Below, piece by piece: positions 9,012 to 15,193 of a stretch of DNA of 15,193 nt. Numbering within the stretch: position 1 is the stretch's first letter; each line of letters starts with the position of its first letter. A program made the position numbers and the translations under genes. The notes below the pieces were generated by a model. The model had not been told where the DNA came from and searched no databases. It saw nothing but the letters and a program-made list of their open reading frames with translations. The stretch spans positions 1 to 15,193 of the forward strand of contig DIEZ01000029.1 in the NCBI GenBank assembly GCA_002418885.1, given 5' to 3'. The DNA comes from Syntrophaceae bacterium UBA5761. Its GTDB lineage: Bacteria > Desulfobacterota > Syntrophia > Syntrophales > UBA4778.

Positions 9012-10154
9012 ATGCGGAATCGGAAGATGCAAGGGGGAAAAGCAGACCTTCGCCGGTACAGCGAAAACCTGGATGATGAGAGGAACGCCGCCTACCTGTA
9101 CGACGCCTTAGCGGGAATCGAAAAAAACCCCAAGATAGCGGCGGTATACCGTCGTCTCGCGGAAACGGAGAGAGGCCACGCCGAAATCTGGGCCGAGCGG
9201 ATCAGGGCCGCGGGCGGAGTGATCCCTGACTTCCGCCCGTCCTGGCGCACGATGGTCGTCGTCTGGCTCGCCCATCACTTCGGTATCCATGCCGTACTTC
9301 CTACGCTTTCTTCGGTCGAAGACGGCGCCTCGAGCGGTTACGGTCGTTTTCCCGATTCCCGCGAGATGGTCAAAACCGAACAATCCCACGCGATAATCCT
9401 ACGGCACATCAGCCAGACCGGCGGCGGAGGTATGGAAGGCGGGATACTCGCCCGCTTCGAGGGGCGGCACCGCGCCGCAGGCGGAAACGCCCTTCGGGCG
9501 GCGGTACTGGGGGCGAGCGACGGCCTTGTCTCCAACTTCAACCTGGTGATGGGCGTCGCCGGGGCCCAACTCTCCGGCGGCAGCATCTTACTCACCGGTT
9601 TTGCCGGACTCCTCGCGGGGTCCATATCGATGGCCCTCGGAGAATGGATATCGGTGCAAAGCTCCAGAGAGCTTTACGAAAAGCAGATTCAGACGGAGAA
9701 GGAAGAAATCGATTCGACCCCGGAAGAAGAAACCGAGGAGTTGAGCCTGATCTATCAGGCCCGCGGACTGGAGGAGGATGAGGCACGCCGACTTGCCGCC
9801 AGGATCATGAGCAACCCCGCGACCGCCCTTGACACATTGGCCCGGGAAGAACTGGGGATCAATCCGGAGGAGCTGGGCGGCTCCGCCTGGGAGGCCGCCT
9901 TGACGTCCTTCCTCCTCTTTGCCGTCGGCGCCGTCATCCCGGTCATCCCCTACCTGTTCCTCGACGGTTCGTACGCGATAATAGCGAGCACCGCGGTCAG
10001 CGGACTCGGCCTCTTCGGTATCGGCGCGGCCATCACGCTTTTCACCGGCCGTTCGGTATGGTCTTCCGGGTTGCGGCAGGTGCTGTTCGGGTTTGCCGCC
10101 GCAGCAGTGACCTTCACCATCGGCCGCATCCTCGGCGTCAGCATAGCGGGGTAA
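9012..10154 (+). CDS. ferritin-like / VIT1 (CCC1) fusion, MbfA-type iron transporter
   Basis: A 380-residue inner-membrane protein. Residues 1-135 form a ferritin-like (rubrerythrin) domain with likely iron ligands in NLDDERNAA (Glu23), ETERGH (Glu53, His56) and KTEQSH (Glu123, His126). Residues about 158-380 are a VIT1/CCC1 domain with AAVLGASDGLVSNFNLVMG, AGSISMALGEWISV, an acidic cytoplasmic stretch rich in Glu (about 225-290) and three hydrophobic segments at the end. Fusions of this kind are known as MbfA, and rhizobial members export iron from the cytoplasm. I infer iron or manganese efflux here. The start is uncertain: TTG at 9006, ATG at 9012 or ATG at 9027, none with a strong ribosome binding site. 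It follows the dsbC-like gene within 13 bases and is probably co-transcribed. Confidence 0.88.
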   Translation: MRNRKMQGGKADLRRYSENLDDERNAAYLYDALAGIEKNPKIAAVYRRLAETERGHAEIWAERIRAAGGVIPDFRPSWRTMVVVWLAHHFGIHAVLPTLSSVEDGASSGYGRFPDSREMVKTEQSHAIILRHISQTGGGGMEGGILARFEGRHRAAGGNALRAAVLGASDGLVSNFNLVMGVAGAQLSGGSILLTGFAGLLAGSISMALGEWISVQSSRELYEKQIQTEKEEIDSTPEEETEELSLIYQARGLEEDEARRLAARIMSNPATALDTLAREELGINPEELGGSAWEAALTSFLLFAVGAVIPVIPYLFLDGSYAIIASTAVSGLGLFGIGAAITLFTGRSVWSSGLRQVLFGFAAAAVTFTIGRILGVSIAG

Positions 10155-10219
10155 ACCTTCCCCCTCCGCTCATTCACCCTGACCGAGCTGCCTTGGGCAG
10201 GGAACAGAAGGAAACCTAC

Positions 10220-11065
10220 ATGGACTTAAAGGTTGTCTGGAAAATCATCAAACAGGCGTCTGCAAAAGCGGTGGACGACAACGTGCCCCAGCTTGCCGCC
10301 GCCCTTGCTTTTTATACGATATTTTCCCTTGCCCCCCTGCTCATCTTCGGCACTTACGCCGCCGGCCTGGTCTTCGGGCCCGAGGCGGCCCGCGGCGAGT
10401 TGATCGGCCAGATTCAGAACCTGGTGGGAAATGAAGCGGCCTATCTGATCAAGAAATTGACCGCCGGGAAGAGGTTCCAGGCCGTCGCCCCGGCCACCAT
10501 CATCGCCTTCACCGCCATGTTCATAGGAGCGACGGCGGTATTTGTCGAATTGCACGGCGCCCTGAATAAGATATGGAACGTCAAACCCACAGCCGGCGTC
10601 ATCGTCGGCATGATCAAACCCCGCATTCTTTCCTTCGTCATGATTCTTGGCCTGGGGTTCCTCTTTCTGGTCTCGCTCCTCTCGACAGCCGTCATCGGGA
10701 CAGTCGGCGGCATCCTGAAAAAATTCGCACCGGGTGTATTCTATATCCTCACCAACCTGGGGACCGGCATAATCTCGTTTATCCTCACCACCATTCTCTT
10801 CGCCATGGTCTTCAAACTCCTCACGGCGGCAAAAATATCCTGGCGTCCCGTCTGGGTCGGGGCCATCACCACGTCCGTGCTTTTCGCCGTCGGCAAATAC
10901 TTGATCGGCCTCTACCTGACCCACAGCGGCACGGCCTCGATCTACGGGGCGGCGGGCTCCTTGGTAGTCTTCATCTTCTGGGTCTACTATTCGGCTCAGG
11001 TTTTCTATTACGGCGCCGAGATCACTTATGCCTATGCCCGACATCATGAGGAAGCCAATCCTTAA
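10220..11065 (+). CDS. YihY/BrkB family inner-membrane protein
   Basis: A 281-residue integral membrane protein with about six hydrophobic segments (roughly 28-50, 90-113, 136-160, 180-200, 210-232 and 245-268). Family signatures are PQLAAALAFYTIFSLAPLL near 23-41, HGALNKIWNV near 112-121 and IYGAAGSLVVFIFWVYY near 241-257, followed by QVFYYGAEIT. The family is also annotated as UPF0761 or virulence factor BrkB. It was once misnamed ribonuclease BN, and its biochemical role is not settled. The ATG at 10220 has AAGGA about 8 bases upstream. The frame is open to 10058, but that part overlaps the iron transporter gene and does not belong. It lies 65 bases after that gene and could share its transcript. 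Confidence 0.9.
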   Translation: MDLKVVWKIIKQASAKAVDDNVPQLAAALAFYTIFSLAPLLIFGTYAAGLVFGPEAARGELIGQIQNLVGNEAAYLIKKLTAGKRFQAVAPATIIAFTAMFIGATAVFVELHGALNKIWNVKPTAGVIVGMIKPRILSFVMILGLGFLFLVSLLSTAVIGTVGGILKKFAPGVFYILTNLGTGIISFILTTILFAMVFKLLTAAKISWRPVWVGAITTSVLFAVGKYLIGLYLTHSGTASIYGAAGSLVVFIFWVYYSAQVFYYGAEITYAYARHHEEANP

Positions 11066-11122
11066 ACTTTGTCCTTGCAAAGGAACCTGAAAAAGTTTTT
11101 AATGAAGCCGCTTCGGCTTGTC

Positions 11123-11132
11123 GAGTATACTC
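11123..11132. promoter_or_regulatory. palindrome with an embedded -10-like box
   Basis: GAGTATACTC is a perfect 10-base palindrome in the 126-base gap between the YihY gene and the next gene. It contains TATACT (11126-11131), five of six bases of a -10 box, although no good -35 box lies at the right distance. A repressor site over a promoter is possible; chance is also possible. Confidence 0.25.
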
Positions 11133-11191
11133 ATCAACAATTACCGGCGTTGTTCACTTTTCAGCATTAAGACCGCCATCTGGGAGGTACA

Positions 11192-11713
11192 ATGGACTTT
11201 TCAGCCCTCGAAAAGATGGATCGGAATGAGTTGAATGGCTATCTTGAATTCTTGCTCTGGCATTACCGTGTGATAGATGGTTTCTGGTTCCTCTTCGTTT
11301 CCGATGAGTTCGGCCAGCAGGGCGCCGAAATGATCAACGAACGGGTCTGGGCGAAGGCCGCGGAGCTCGCCGCAAAAGACCTCTTAAGGCGCTTAAAGAT
11401 CGAAGAAAAGGGCCTGAAAGGCTTCGTCAAAGCCCAAAAGCTTTTTCCCTGGCACATCATCATGGGATACAAGATGGAGGAAAAAGACGACGAAGTGATC
11501 CTGACGGTGCCCGTATGTGCTCCTCAGGCGGCAAGGCTGCGCAAGGGACTGCCGGAGTTTTCCTGTAAGGCCATGCATAAAGGAGAATTCGAGAACTTCG
11601 CGAAGGTGGTGGACGACAGGATTCAGGTGGAATGCCTCTTCGCCCCTCCCGACCCCCACCCCCCGGAACTCTTCTGCAAGTGGAGATTCACCCTGAAACA
11701 GGGAATGTCGTAG
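11192..11713 (+). CDS. DUF6125-like protein of unknown function
   Basis: A 173-residue soluble protein with no signal peptide or membrane segment. The N-terminal half is helical with an aromatic run HYRVIDGFWFLFVSDEFG near 29-46. The C-terminal half has four cysteines in a patterned context: VPVCAPQAARLRKGLPEFSC, then VECLFAPPDPHPPELFC and a closing KWRFTL. From memory this matches DUF6125, with some likeness to ATC-hydrolase (L-2-amino-thiazoline-4-carboxylate hydrolase) domains. That assignment is unverified, and no reaction is known to me. The cysteines could bind metal or act in catalysis. GGAGG 5 bases before the ATG is a strong ribosome binding site. The enoyl-CoA hydratase-like gene follows after 38 bases, so a role linked to acyl-CoA metabolism is conceivable but only inferred. 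Confidence 0.75.
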   Translation: MDFSALEKMDRNELNGYLEFLLWHYRVIDGFWFLFVSDEFGQQGAEMINERVWAKAAELAAKDLLRRLKIEEKGLKGFVKAQKLFPWHIIMGYKMEEKDDEVILTVPVCAPQAARLRKGLPEFSCKAMHKGEFENFAKVVDDRIQVECLFAPPDPHPPELFCKWRFTLKQGMS

Positions 11714-11751
11714 TTTCTTGCCGTATTGCCGTTAACCGAACAGGAGTTGTC

Positions 11752-12489
11752 ATGGGATACCAGACGATTCGCAACACAGTTGAGGACAGAATTGGAACAA
11801 TCACGCTGAACCGGCCGGAGAACCGCAATGCTATCTCGATCCGGATGCGGCGGGAAATATCGGCATGCCTCGGCGAATGGCAGTGCTCGGAAAATGTCCA
11901 TGCCGTCATCATCACGGGGTCGGGCACGACGTTCAGCGCCGGTTTCGACCTCAAGGAATTCGGGAAACCTGAGCTGTTCGACGACCTTTATTCCACGTCC
12001 GTCCTCTACCACCGGGAAATCTGGCATTTCCCGAAGCCGGTGATAGCAGCCGTCAACGGTGCGGCCGTGGCCGGGGGTCTCGACCTCGCCGCGATCTGCG
12101 ACATCCGCATCTGCAGTCCCTCCGCCGTCTTCGGCCACCCTGAGATCAAGTTCGGCGTTCCGCCCCTGTTCACGCCTTTGCGCTGGCTCATCGGCGACGG
12201 CATGGCCCGCGACCTTTGCCTTACGGGACGACGCATCAATGCCGAAGAAGCCCTCCGCATCGGCCTTGTGAGCGAGATCGTCCGAGACGAATCCCTTATT
12301 GAGAGGGCGACCCGTCTCGCGAAAGAAATACTGGAAGCCCCCTTTCCAGCCCTCCAATTCGTCAAGGGATACCTCAAGGACAATGCGAACCGCGGTTTCG
12401 AGGAGTCCTTCTGCGTCGAGCACGACAAGGCCTTCCAGGAGTTTTTGCTCAAAAAGGCGGTCGAAGGACTGAAAAAAGGCAACCCGTGA
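11752..12489 (+). CDS. enoyl-CoA hydratase/isomerase (crotonase) family protein
   Basis: A 245-residue crotonase-fold protein, expected to act on an acyl-CoA. It shows LNRPENRNAIS near 19-29, the CoA/oxyanion loop FSAGFDLKEF near 61-70, KPVIAAVNGAAVAGG near 95-109, CDIRIC and FGHPEIKFGVPP near 127-138. In rat mitochondrial hydratase the catalytic glutamates are 144 and 164. The aligned residues here are Asp111 (GGLDLA) and Glu131 (HPEI). The usual GGTQRL segment is replaced by PLFTPLRWL. Hydratase activity is therefore not assured; isomerase, dehydratase or another crotonase activity could fit. AGGAG 5 bases before the ATG at 11752 supports this start; the frame stays open to 11632 across the preceding gene, without family likeness. 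Confidence 0.88.
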   Translation: MGYQTIRNTVEDRIGTITLNRPENRNAISIRMRREISACLGEWQCSENVHAVIITGSGTTFSAGFDLKEFGKPELFDDLYSTSVLYHREIWHFPKPVIAAVNGAAVAGGLDLAAICDIRICSPSAVFGHPEIKFGVPPLFTPLRWLIGDGMARDLCLTGRRINAEEALRIGLVSEIVRDESLIERATRLAKEILEAPFPALQFVKGYLKDNANRGFEESFCVEHDKAFQEFLLKKAVEGLKKGNP

Positions 12490-12517
12490 TCTCTTCTTGC
12501 CTGCCAATTTTTTCCCA

Positions 12518-12546
12518 TTGACAGAAAGAGAAATCTCCTGTAGACA
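12518..12546 (+). promoter_or_regulatory. candidate promoter of rpsT
   Basis: A perfect -35 box TTGACA (12518-12523) is followed after exactly 17 bases by TAGACA (12541-12546), three of six for the -10 box. The rpsT start is about 36 bases further on. Ribosomal protein S20 is usually transcribed on its own, which fits. Confidence 0.45.
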
Positions 12547-12582
12547 AAGAGCCTTTGAAAATCACCGGGAGGAGACAGACCG

Positions 12583-12846
12583 TTGGCTACTCATAAATCA
12601 GCAGAGAAGAGAAACCGGCAGAACAAGAAAAGGCGGGTGAGAAACATGTCCACCAAGTCGCTCGTCAAAACGATGACCAAGAAGGTTATTAAAGCCGTCG
12701 GGGAGAAGGACCAGGAAGGAGCTAAGAAGAAACTGCTTGAAGCCGTCGTCGCCATCGACAAGGCGGCGAGCAAGAGGGTCTTTCACAAGAACACGGCCGC
12801 CCGCAAGATTTCCAAGCTGACCAGAAAAGTAAACTCTTTGGCGTAA
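12583..12846 (+). CDS. rpsT: 30S ribosomal protein S20
   Basis: Binds 16S rRNA in the small subunit. The 87-residue, very basic, all-helical protein begins ATHKSAEKRNRQNKKRRVRN after the initiator and ends ARKISKLTRKVNSLA, matching S20 in length and sequence. The start is TTG, with AGGAGA about 8 bases upstream. No ATG lies near a possible alternative start, since the first internal Met comes after the conserved N-terminus. E. coli rpsT also starts with TTG, and that codon takes part in autogenous control, so the feature may be functional. A strong terminator follows 25 bases after the stop, and a candidate promoter lies just upstream, so the gene looks monocistronic. Confidence 0.96.
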   Translation: MATHKSAEKRNRQNKKRRVRNMSTKSLVKTMTKKVIKAVGEKDQEGAKKKLLEAVVAIDKAASKRVFHKNTAARKISKLTRKVNSLA

Positions 12847-12867
12847 CGCCCTATTCAGGCCGAACTG

Positions 12868-12899
12868 AAAAGCCCCTGCTCTGCAGGGGCTTTTACTTT
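12868..12899 (+). terminator. rho-independent terminator, probably bidirectional
   Basis: GCCCCTGC (12872-12879), a TCT loop and GCAGGGGC (12883-12890) form a perfect 8-base-pair GC-rich stem. It is extended by AAAA at 12868-12871 pairing with TTTT at 12891-12894, and more T follows. It terminates rpsT. Because A-runs precede the stem, the minus-strand copy also ends in a T-run, so it can serve the leuS-lptE transcript coming the other way. Confidence 0.92.
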
Positions 12900-13011
12900 T
12901 CTACGCTCCGAGATTGTGTGGCCTCTTCTCATACCCTTACCGCCCCGTGCCGGCGAAGCACGGTTCGGTTCTTCGCCGCATTCGTTACGCCGACAATGTC
13001 GATGATCAGAG

Positions 13012-13575
13012 CTAAAACCCCGACATGATCATTCGGTAGGCCCTGTCCGCCAAGTCTGCCGCCAGTTTGTCCAAGGCGTTCTTTTTGTTCAATTCCGTCT
13101 TTAACGTGTCCGCCTGAACGACCGCAAAGTCGCTATACCAGGAAAAAGACGGGTTCGACCAGATGACCTTCCTGTCCTTCTTCTCCTCAAAAACAAGCTC
13201 CATTGTCAACGTCACCCTGTCTTCCCTGGCAAGGTCTGACGTCGAGTACGAAAGGTGAGTCACGGAAAGGTTGCTGACGCTTCCCCTCAGGATCGCATCG
13301 GCATCTTCCCGCCTGTCGGCAAGCCTGAAGCGGCTGCTCTTGCGTAATCTCTCGATGAAGGCGTTTCGTAAGATGACCTCGACATTGACCTCGCTCGTCC
13401 GGTTCGCGAAACTATCCACATAAACCGTCCTGATACCCTCGTCGATGTGCTCCCCGCCAGGTGAGAAACGGTAGCCGCAACCAACCATCAAAACCATCGC
13501 GAGTAATGACGTCACGACCCACGCACATATATTTTGCCCCATGCCTACTCCGTCCGGCTTTCTCCGCTTGAACAT
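13012..13575 (-). CDS. lptE: LPS-assembly lipoprotein LptE
   Basis: Partner of the outer-membrane protein LptD in placing lipopolysaccharide in the outer leaflet. The protein has a basic N-terminus (FKRRK), a hydrophobic stretch and a lipobox LMVGC, so it should be processed by signal peptidase II. GCGYRF right after the lipidated Cys and VDSFANRTSE are typical of LptE. The rest alternates strands and helices and ends in ADLADRAYRMIMSGF. Start candidates are 13617, 13575 and 13542. I prefer 13575 because it keeps the positive charges a signal peptide needs, although 13542 has a GGAG 5 bases upstream. It follows leuS, as in many proteobacteria, but no holA follows it. Confidence 0.87.
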   Translation of the reverse strand: MFKRRKPDGVGMGQNICAWVVTSLLAMVLMVGCGYRFSPGGEHIDEGIRTVYVDSFANRTSEVNVEVILRNAFIERLRKSSRFRLADRREDADAILRGSVSNLSVTHLSYSTSDLAREDRVTLTMELVFEEKKDRKVIWSNPSFSWYSDFAVVQADTLKTELNKKNALDKLAADLADRAYRMIMSGF

Positions 13576-13642
13576 TCGCACTCTTTCCCTCCGGCCTATT
13601 CCCTCCGTTTTAAACATTTCCCTTGCGGCTGATGCCCGATAC

Positions 13643-15193
13643 CTAATTTACCACTATGTTGACCAGCTTCTTCGGGACATAGATAACCTTGAGCGGCTTC
13701 TTTCCCTCCAGGAACCTCCCCACCTTCTTGTCTTTCACGGCGAGCTCTTTGATCCGTTCGTCCGATTCATCGGCGGGAACGACGACCTTTCCCCGAAGCT
13801 TACCGTTGACCTGAACGACCACGGTGATTTCCTCTTCCGCGGCGACGGTCTCGTCATGTACCGGCCAGGAGGTCTCGACGAGCCTTTTTTCGCGGCCCAT
13901 CATCTCCCACAGCTCCTCGGTGATATGAGGAACGATCGGCGCCAGCAGAACAACCACGGCTTCAAGGGCCTCCTTGACGACCGCGAGTGCCTTGCGATCT
14001 TCCCTATCCGGCCGCTTCACCTGATAGAGAGCGTTGACCAGCTCCATCACAGCGCTGATGGCGGTGTTGATATGGAACCGATCGTTGATATCGTCGGTAA
14101 CCTTCTTGATGGTCTGGTGAGTCTTCCGTCTCAAGTCCCTGATCTCGCCGTCGAGTTCATCGCCGGAAAAAGCCTCGACATCCTTCACCTCGTAGAGGTA
14201 CTCCGTGACGATCCGCCACACCCGACAGAGGAAACGGAAGGAACCTTCGACGCCCTGATCGCTCCACTCCAGGTCTTTCTCAGGCGGTGAAGTAAAGAGA
14301 CAGAACATCCTTACCGTGTCGGCGCCGTACTTCTCTATCAGGTAGTCCGGGTCTACCACATTTTTCAAAGACTTCGACATCTTCTCCGCTTTCCCAACCT
14401 TCACTTCCCGGGAACAGTGCACACACCGACCGTCCTTTACTTCAGAGGGATAGAGGTAGCCATGGACGTCACAGCGCTCGGTTTCTTTGCATACCATACC
14501 CTGGGTCAAAAGGTTTGCAAAGGGTTCATCGACTCCCAAGATACCGAAGTCCCTCAAAACCTTTGTAAAGAACCTCGAATAAAGAAGATGGAGGATGGCG
14601 TGCTCGATGCCGCCGATATACTGATCGACGGGGAGCCAGTAATCCATCCGCTTCCGGTCGAGCCCGGGCTTCTCGTTGTAATCGGGGGAACAAAACCGGT
14701 CGAAGTACCACGAAGACTCGACGAAGGTGTCCATCGTGTCCGTCTCCCGCCGCGCATCCCCGCCGCAGGAAGGGCAACTCGTTTCAGCGAAAGCCTTATG
14801 CCGCACCAACGGGGATTCTCCCTGTCCCGTGATCTGCACGTCGAGGGGCAGAACGACGGGAAGGTCCTTTTCGGGCACCGGAACTGCGCCGCACCTGTCA
14901 CAGTAGGCGATGGGGATCGGGGCCCCCCAGTAACGCTGTCTCGAGATACCCCAGTCGCGGAGACGATACTGGACGGTCCGCTTGCCGCGGCCGATGGACT
15001 CGAGGTAATCCGCCATGACCTCGAGGGCCTTCAGGTTGTCCATGCCGTTGAACTGTCCCGAGTTTACCAGGGTCCCTTCCCCCACGTAGGCTTCCGTCAT
15101 GGTCGCGGGGTCGAGGGTCGTCTCGGGATTCTGGATGACCACGATGAGGGGGAGATCATACTTCTTCGCAAACTCGAAGTCGCGCTGATCGTG
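13643..15193 (-). CDS. leuS: leucyl-tRNA synthetase, C-terminal two-thirds
   Basis: Charges tRNA-Leu and edits mischarged products. The 516 residues present run from the window edge to the stop; roughly the first 300 of a normal 800-860 are missing. The visible part opens inside the CP1 editing domain with [15 protein letters not shown], whose first Asp is the editing residue (Asp345 in E. coli). Two Cys pairs (YCDRCG and SCPSCGG) form a likely zinc ribbon. Then come [10 protein letters not shown], the signature KMSKS at 14369-14383, [18 protein letters not shown] and the anticodon-binding helices. The C-terminus has the LeuRS C-domain ([11 protein letters not shown]). The gene is intact as far as it can be seen, and lptE follows within about 70 bases on the same strand. 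Confidence 0.96.
   Translation of the reverse strand, partial: HDQRDFEFAKKYDLPLIVVIQNPETTLDPATMTEAYVGEGTLVNSGQFNGMDNLKALEVMADYLESIGRGKRTVQYRLRDWGISRQRYWGAPIPIAYCDRCGAVPVPEKDLPVVLPLDVQITGQGESPLVRHKAFAETSCPSCGGDARRETDTMDTFVESSWYFDRFCSPDYNEKPGLDRKRMDYWLPVDQYIGGIEHAILHLLYSRFFTKVLRDFGILGVDEPFANLLTQGMVCKETERCDVHGYLYPSEVKDGRCVHCSREVKVGKAEKMSKSLKNVVDPDYLIEKYGADTVRMFCLFTSPPEKDLEWSDQGVEGSFRFLCRVWRIVTEYLYEVKDVEAFSGDELDGEIRDLRRKTHQTIKKVTDDINDRFHINTAISAVMELVNALYQVKRPDREDRKALAVVKEALEAVVVLLAPIVPHITEELWEMMGREKRLVETSWPVHDETVAAEEEITVVVQVNGKLRGKVVVPADESDERIKELAVKDKKVGRFLEGKKPLKVIYVPKKLVNIVVN

Noticed and set aside
10226..11080. 284-codon open frame on the minus strand, very rich in Asp, Glu, Gly and Arg
   Set aside because: It is the complement of the YihY membrane protein gene. 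Hydrophobic codons read backwards give this charged composition; no start signal or family likeness was seen.
11072..11100. Small hairpin TCCTT-GCA-AAGGA followed by an A-run and T-run after the YihY gene
   Set aside because: The stem has only five base pairs and the T-run begins 11 bases later, so it is too weak to call a terminator.
11105..11119. Hairpin AAGCCG-CTT-CGGCTT in the gap before the DUF6125-like gene
   Set aside because: Six base pairs with no T-run on the plus strand; on the minus strand, where A/T-rich sequence follows, there is no gene to terminate.
11623..12507. 294-codon open frame on the minus strand
   Set aside because: It is antisense to the crotonase gene, which has conserved motifs and a good ribosome binding site; the minus-strand frame has neither.
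12951..12978. Inverted repeat CGGCGAAG ... CTTCGCCG with a 12-base loop downstream of lptE
   Set aside because: Perfect but short, with no T-run on either side and no second copy noticed; a nearby strong terminator already serves both sides.
13541..14290. 249-codon open frame on the plus strand
   Set aside because: It is antisense to the leuS C-terminal region and the lptE start, without recognisable features.

Overview
The window reads as chromosomal DNA from a Gram-negative bacterium, fairly GC-rich. An LptE-type outer-membrane assembly lipoprotein and a DsbC-type periplasmic disulfide isomerase point to a diderm. The gene mix (type I-beta DAHP synthase tail, a lone small B12-binding protein, a DUF6125-like protein, a ferritin-like/VIT1 fusion) suggests a deltaproteobacterial (Desulfobacterota, perhaps syntrophic) lineage. 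The lineage is inferred; no marker here fixes it.

Region 1 (1-7651, + strand) is a dense aromatic amino acid operon: aroF (3' end only), aroB, pheA (chorismate mutase-prephenate dehydratase), aroD, aroE, aroA, aroK, aroC and tyrA. Together they cover every shikimate step from DAHP to chorismate, plus the first committed steps to phenylalanine and tyrosine. Most junctions are stop/start overlaps (ATGA, GTGA) or gaps under 10 bases; only aroK-aroC has a longer gap (86 bases), holding an imperfect direct repeat. The only chorismate mutase seen is the PheA N-terminal domain, so it probably supplies prephenate to both PheA and TyrA.

Region 2 (7683-8278) holds a small minus-strand cobalamin-binding-fold protein, convergent with tyrA. 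It keeps the SxL and GG motifs of the methylmalonyl-CoA mutase C-terminal domain but has Arg where the cobalt-coordinating His should be. The divergent gap 8076-8278 carries candidate promoters in both directions.

Region 3 (8279-12489, + strand) is a run of accessory genes: a DsbC-like disulfide isomerase, a ferritin-like/VIT1 fusion resembling the MbfA iron exporters, a YihY/BrkB inner-membrane protein, a DUF6125-like protein with four cysteines, and a crotonase-family enoyl-CoA hydratase/isomerase.

Region 4 (12490-15193) has rpsT (S20) with a TTG start and its own candidate promoter, a strong and probably bidirectional terminator, then on the minus strand lptE and the 3' two-thirds of leuS. 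The leuS-lptE pair and rpsT converge on that terminator.

Most of the window is conserved housekeeping. I see no CRISPR array, insertion sequence, phage gene, tRNA or rRNA. The least ordinary items are the histidine-less B12-domain protein, the substituted crotonase, the DUF6125-like gene and the iron-transport fusion. I found no convincing wholly new system.
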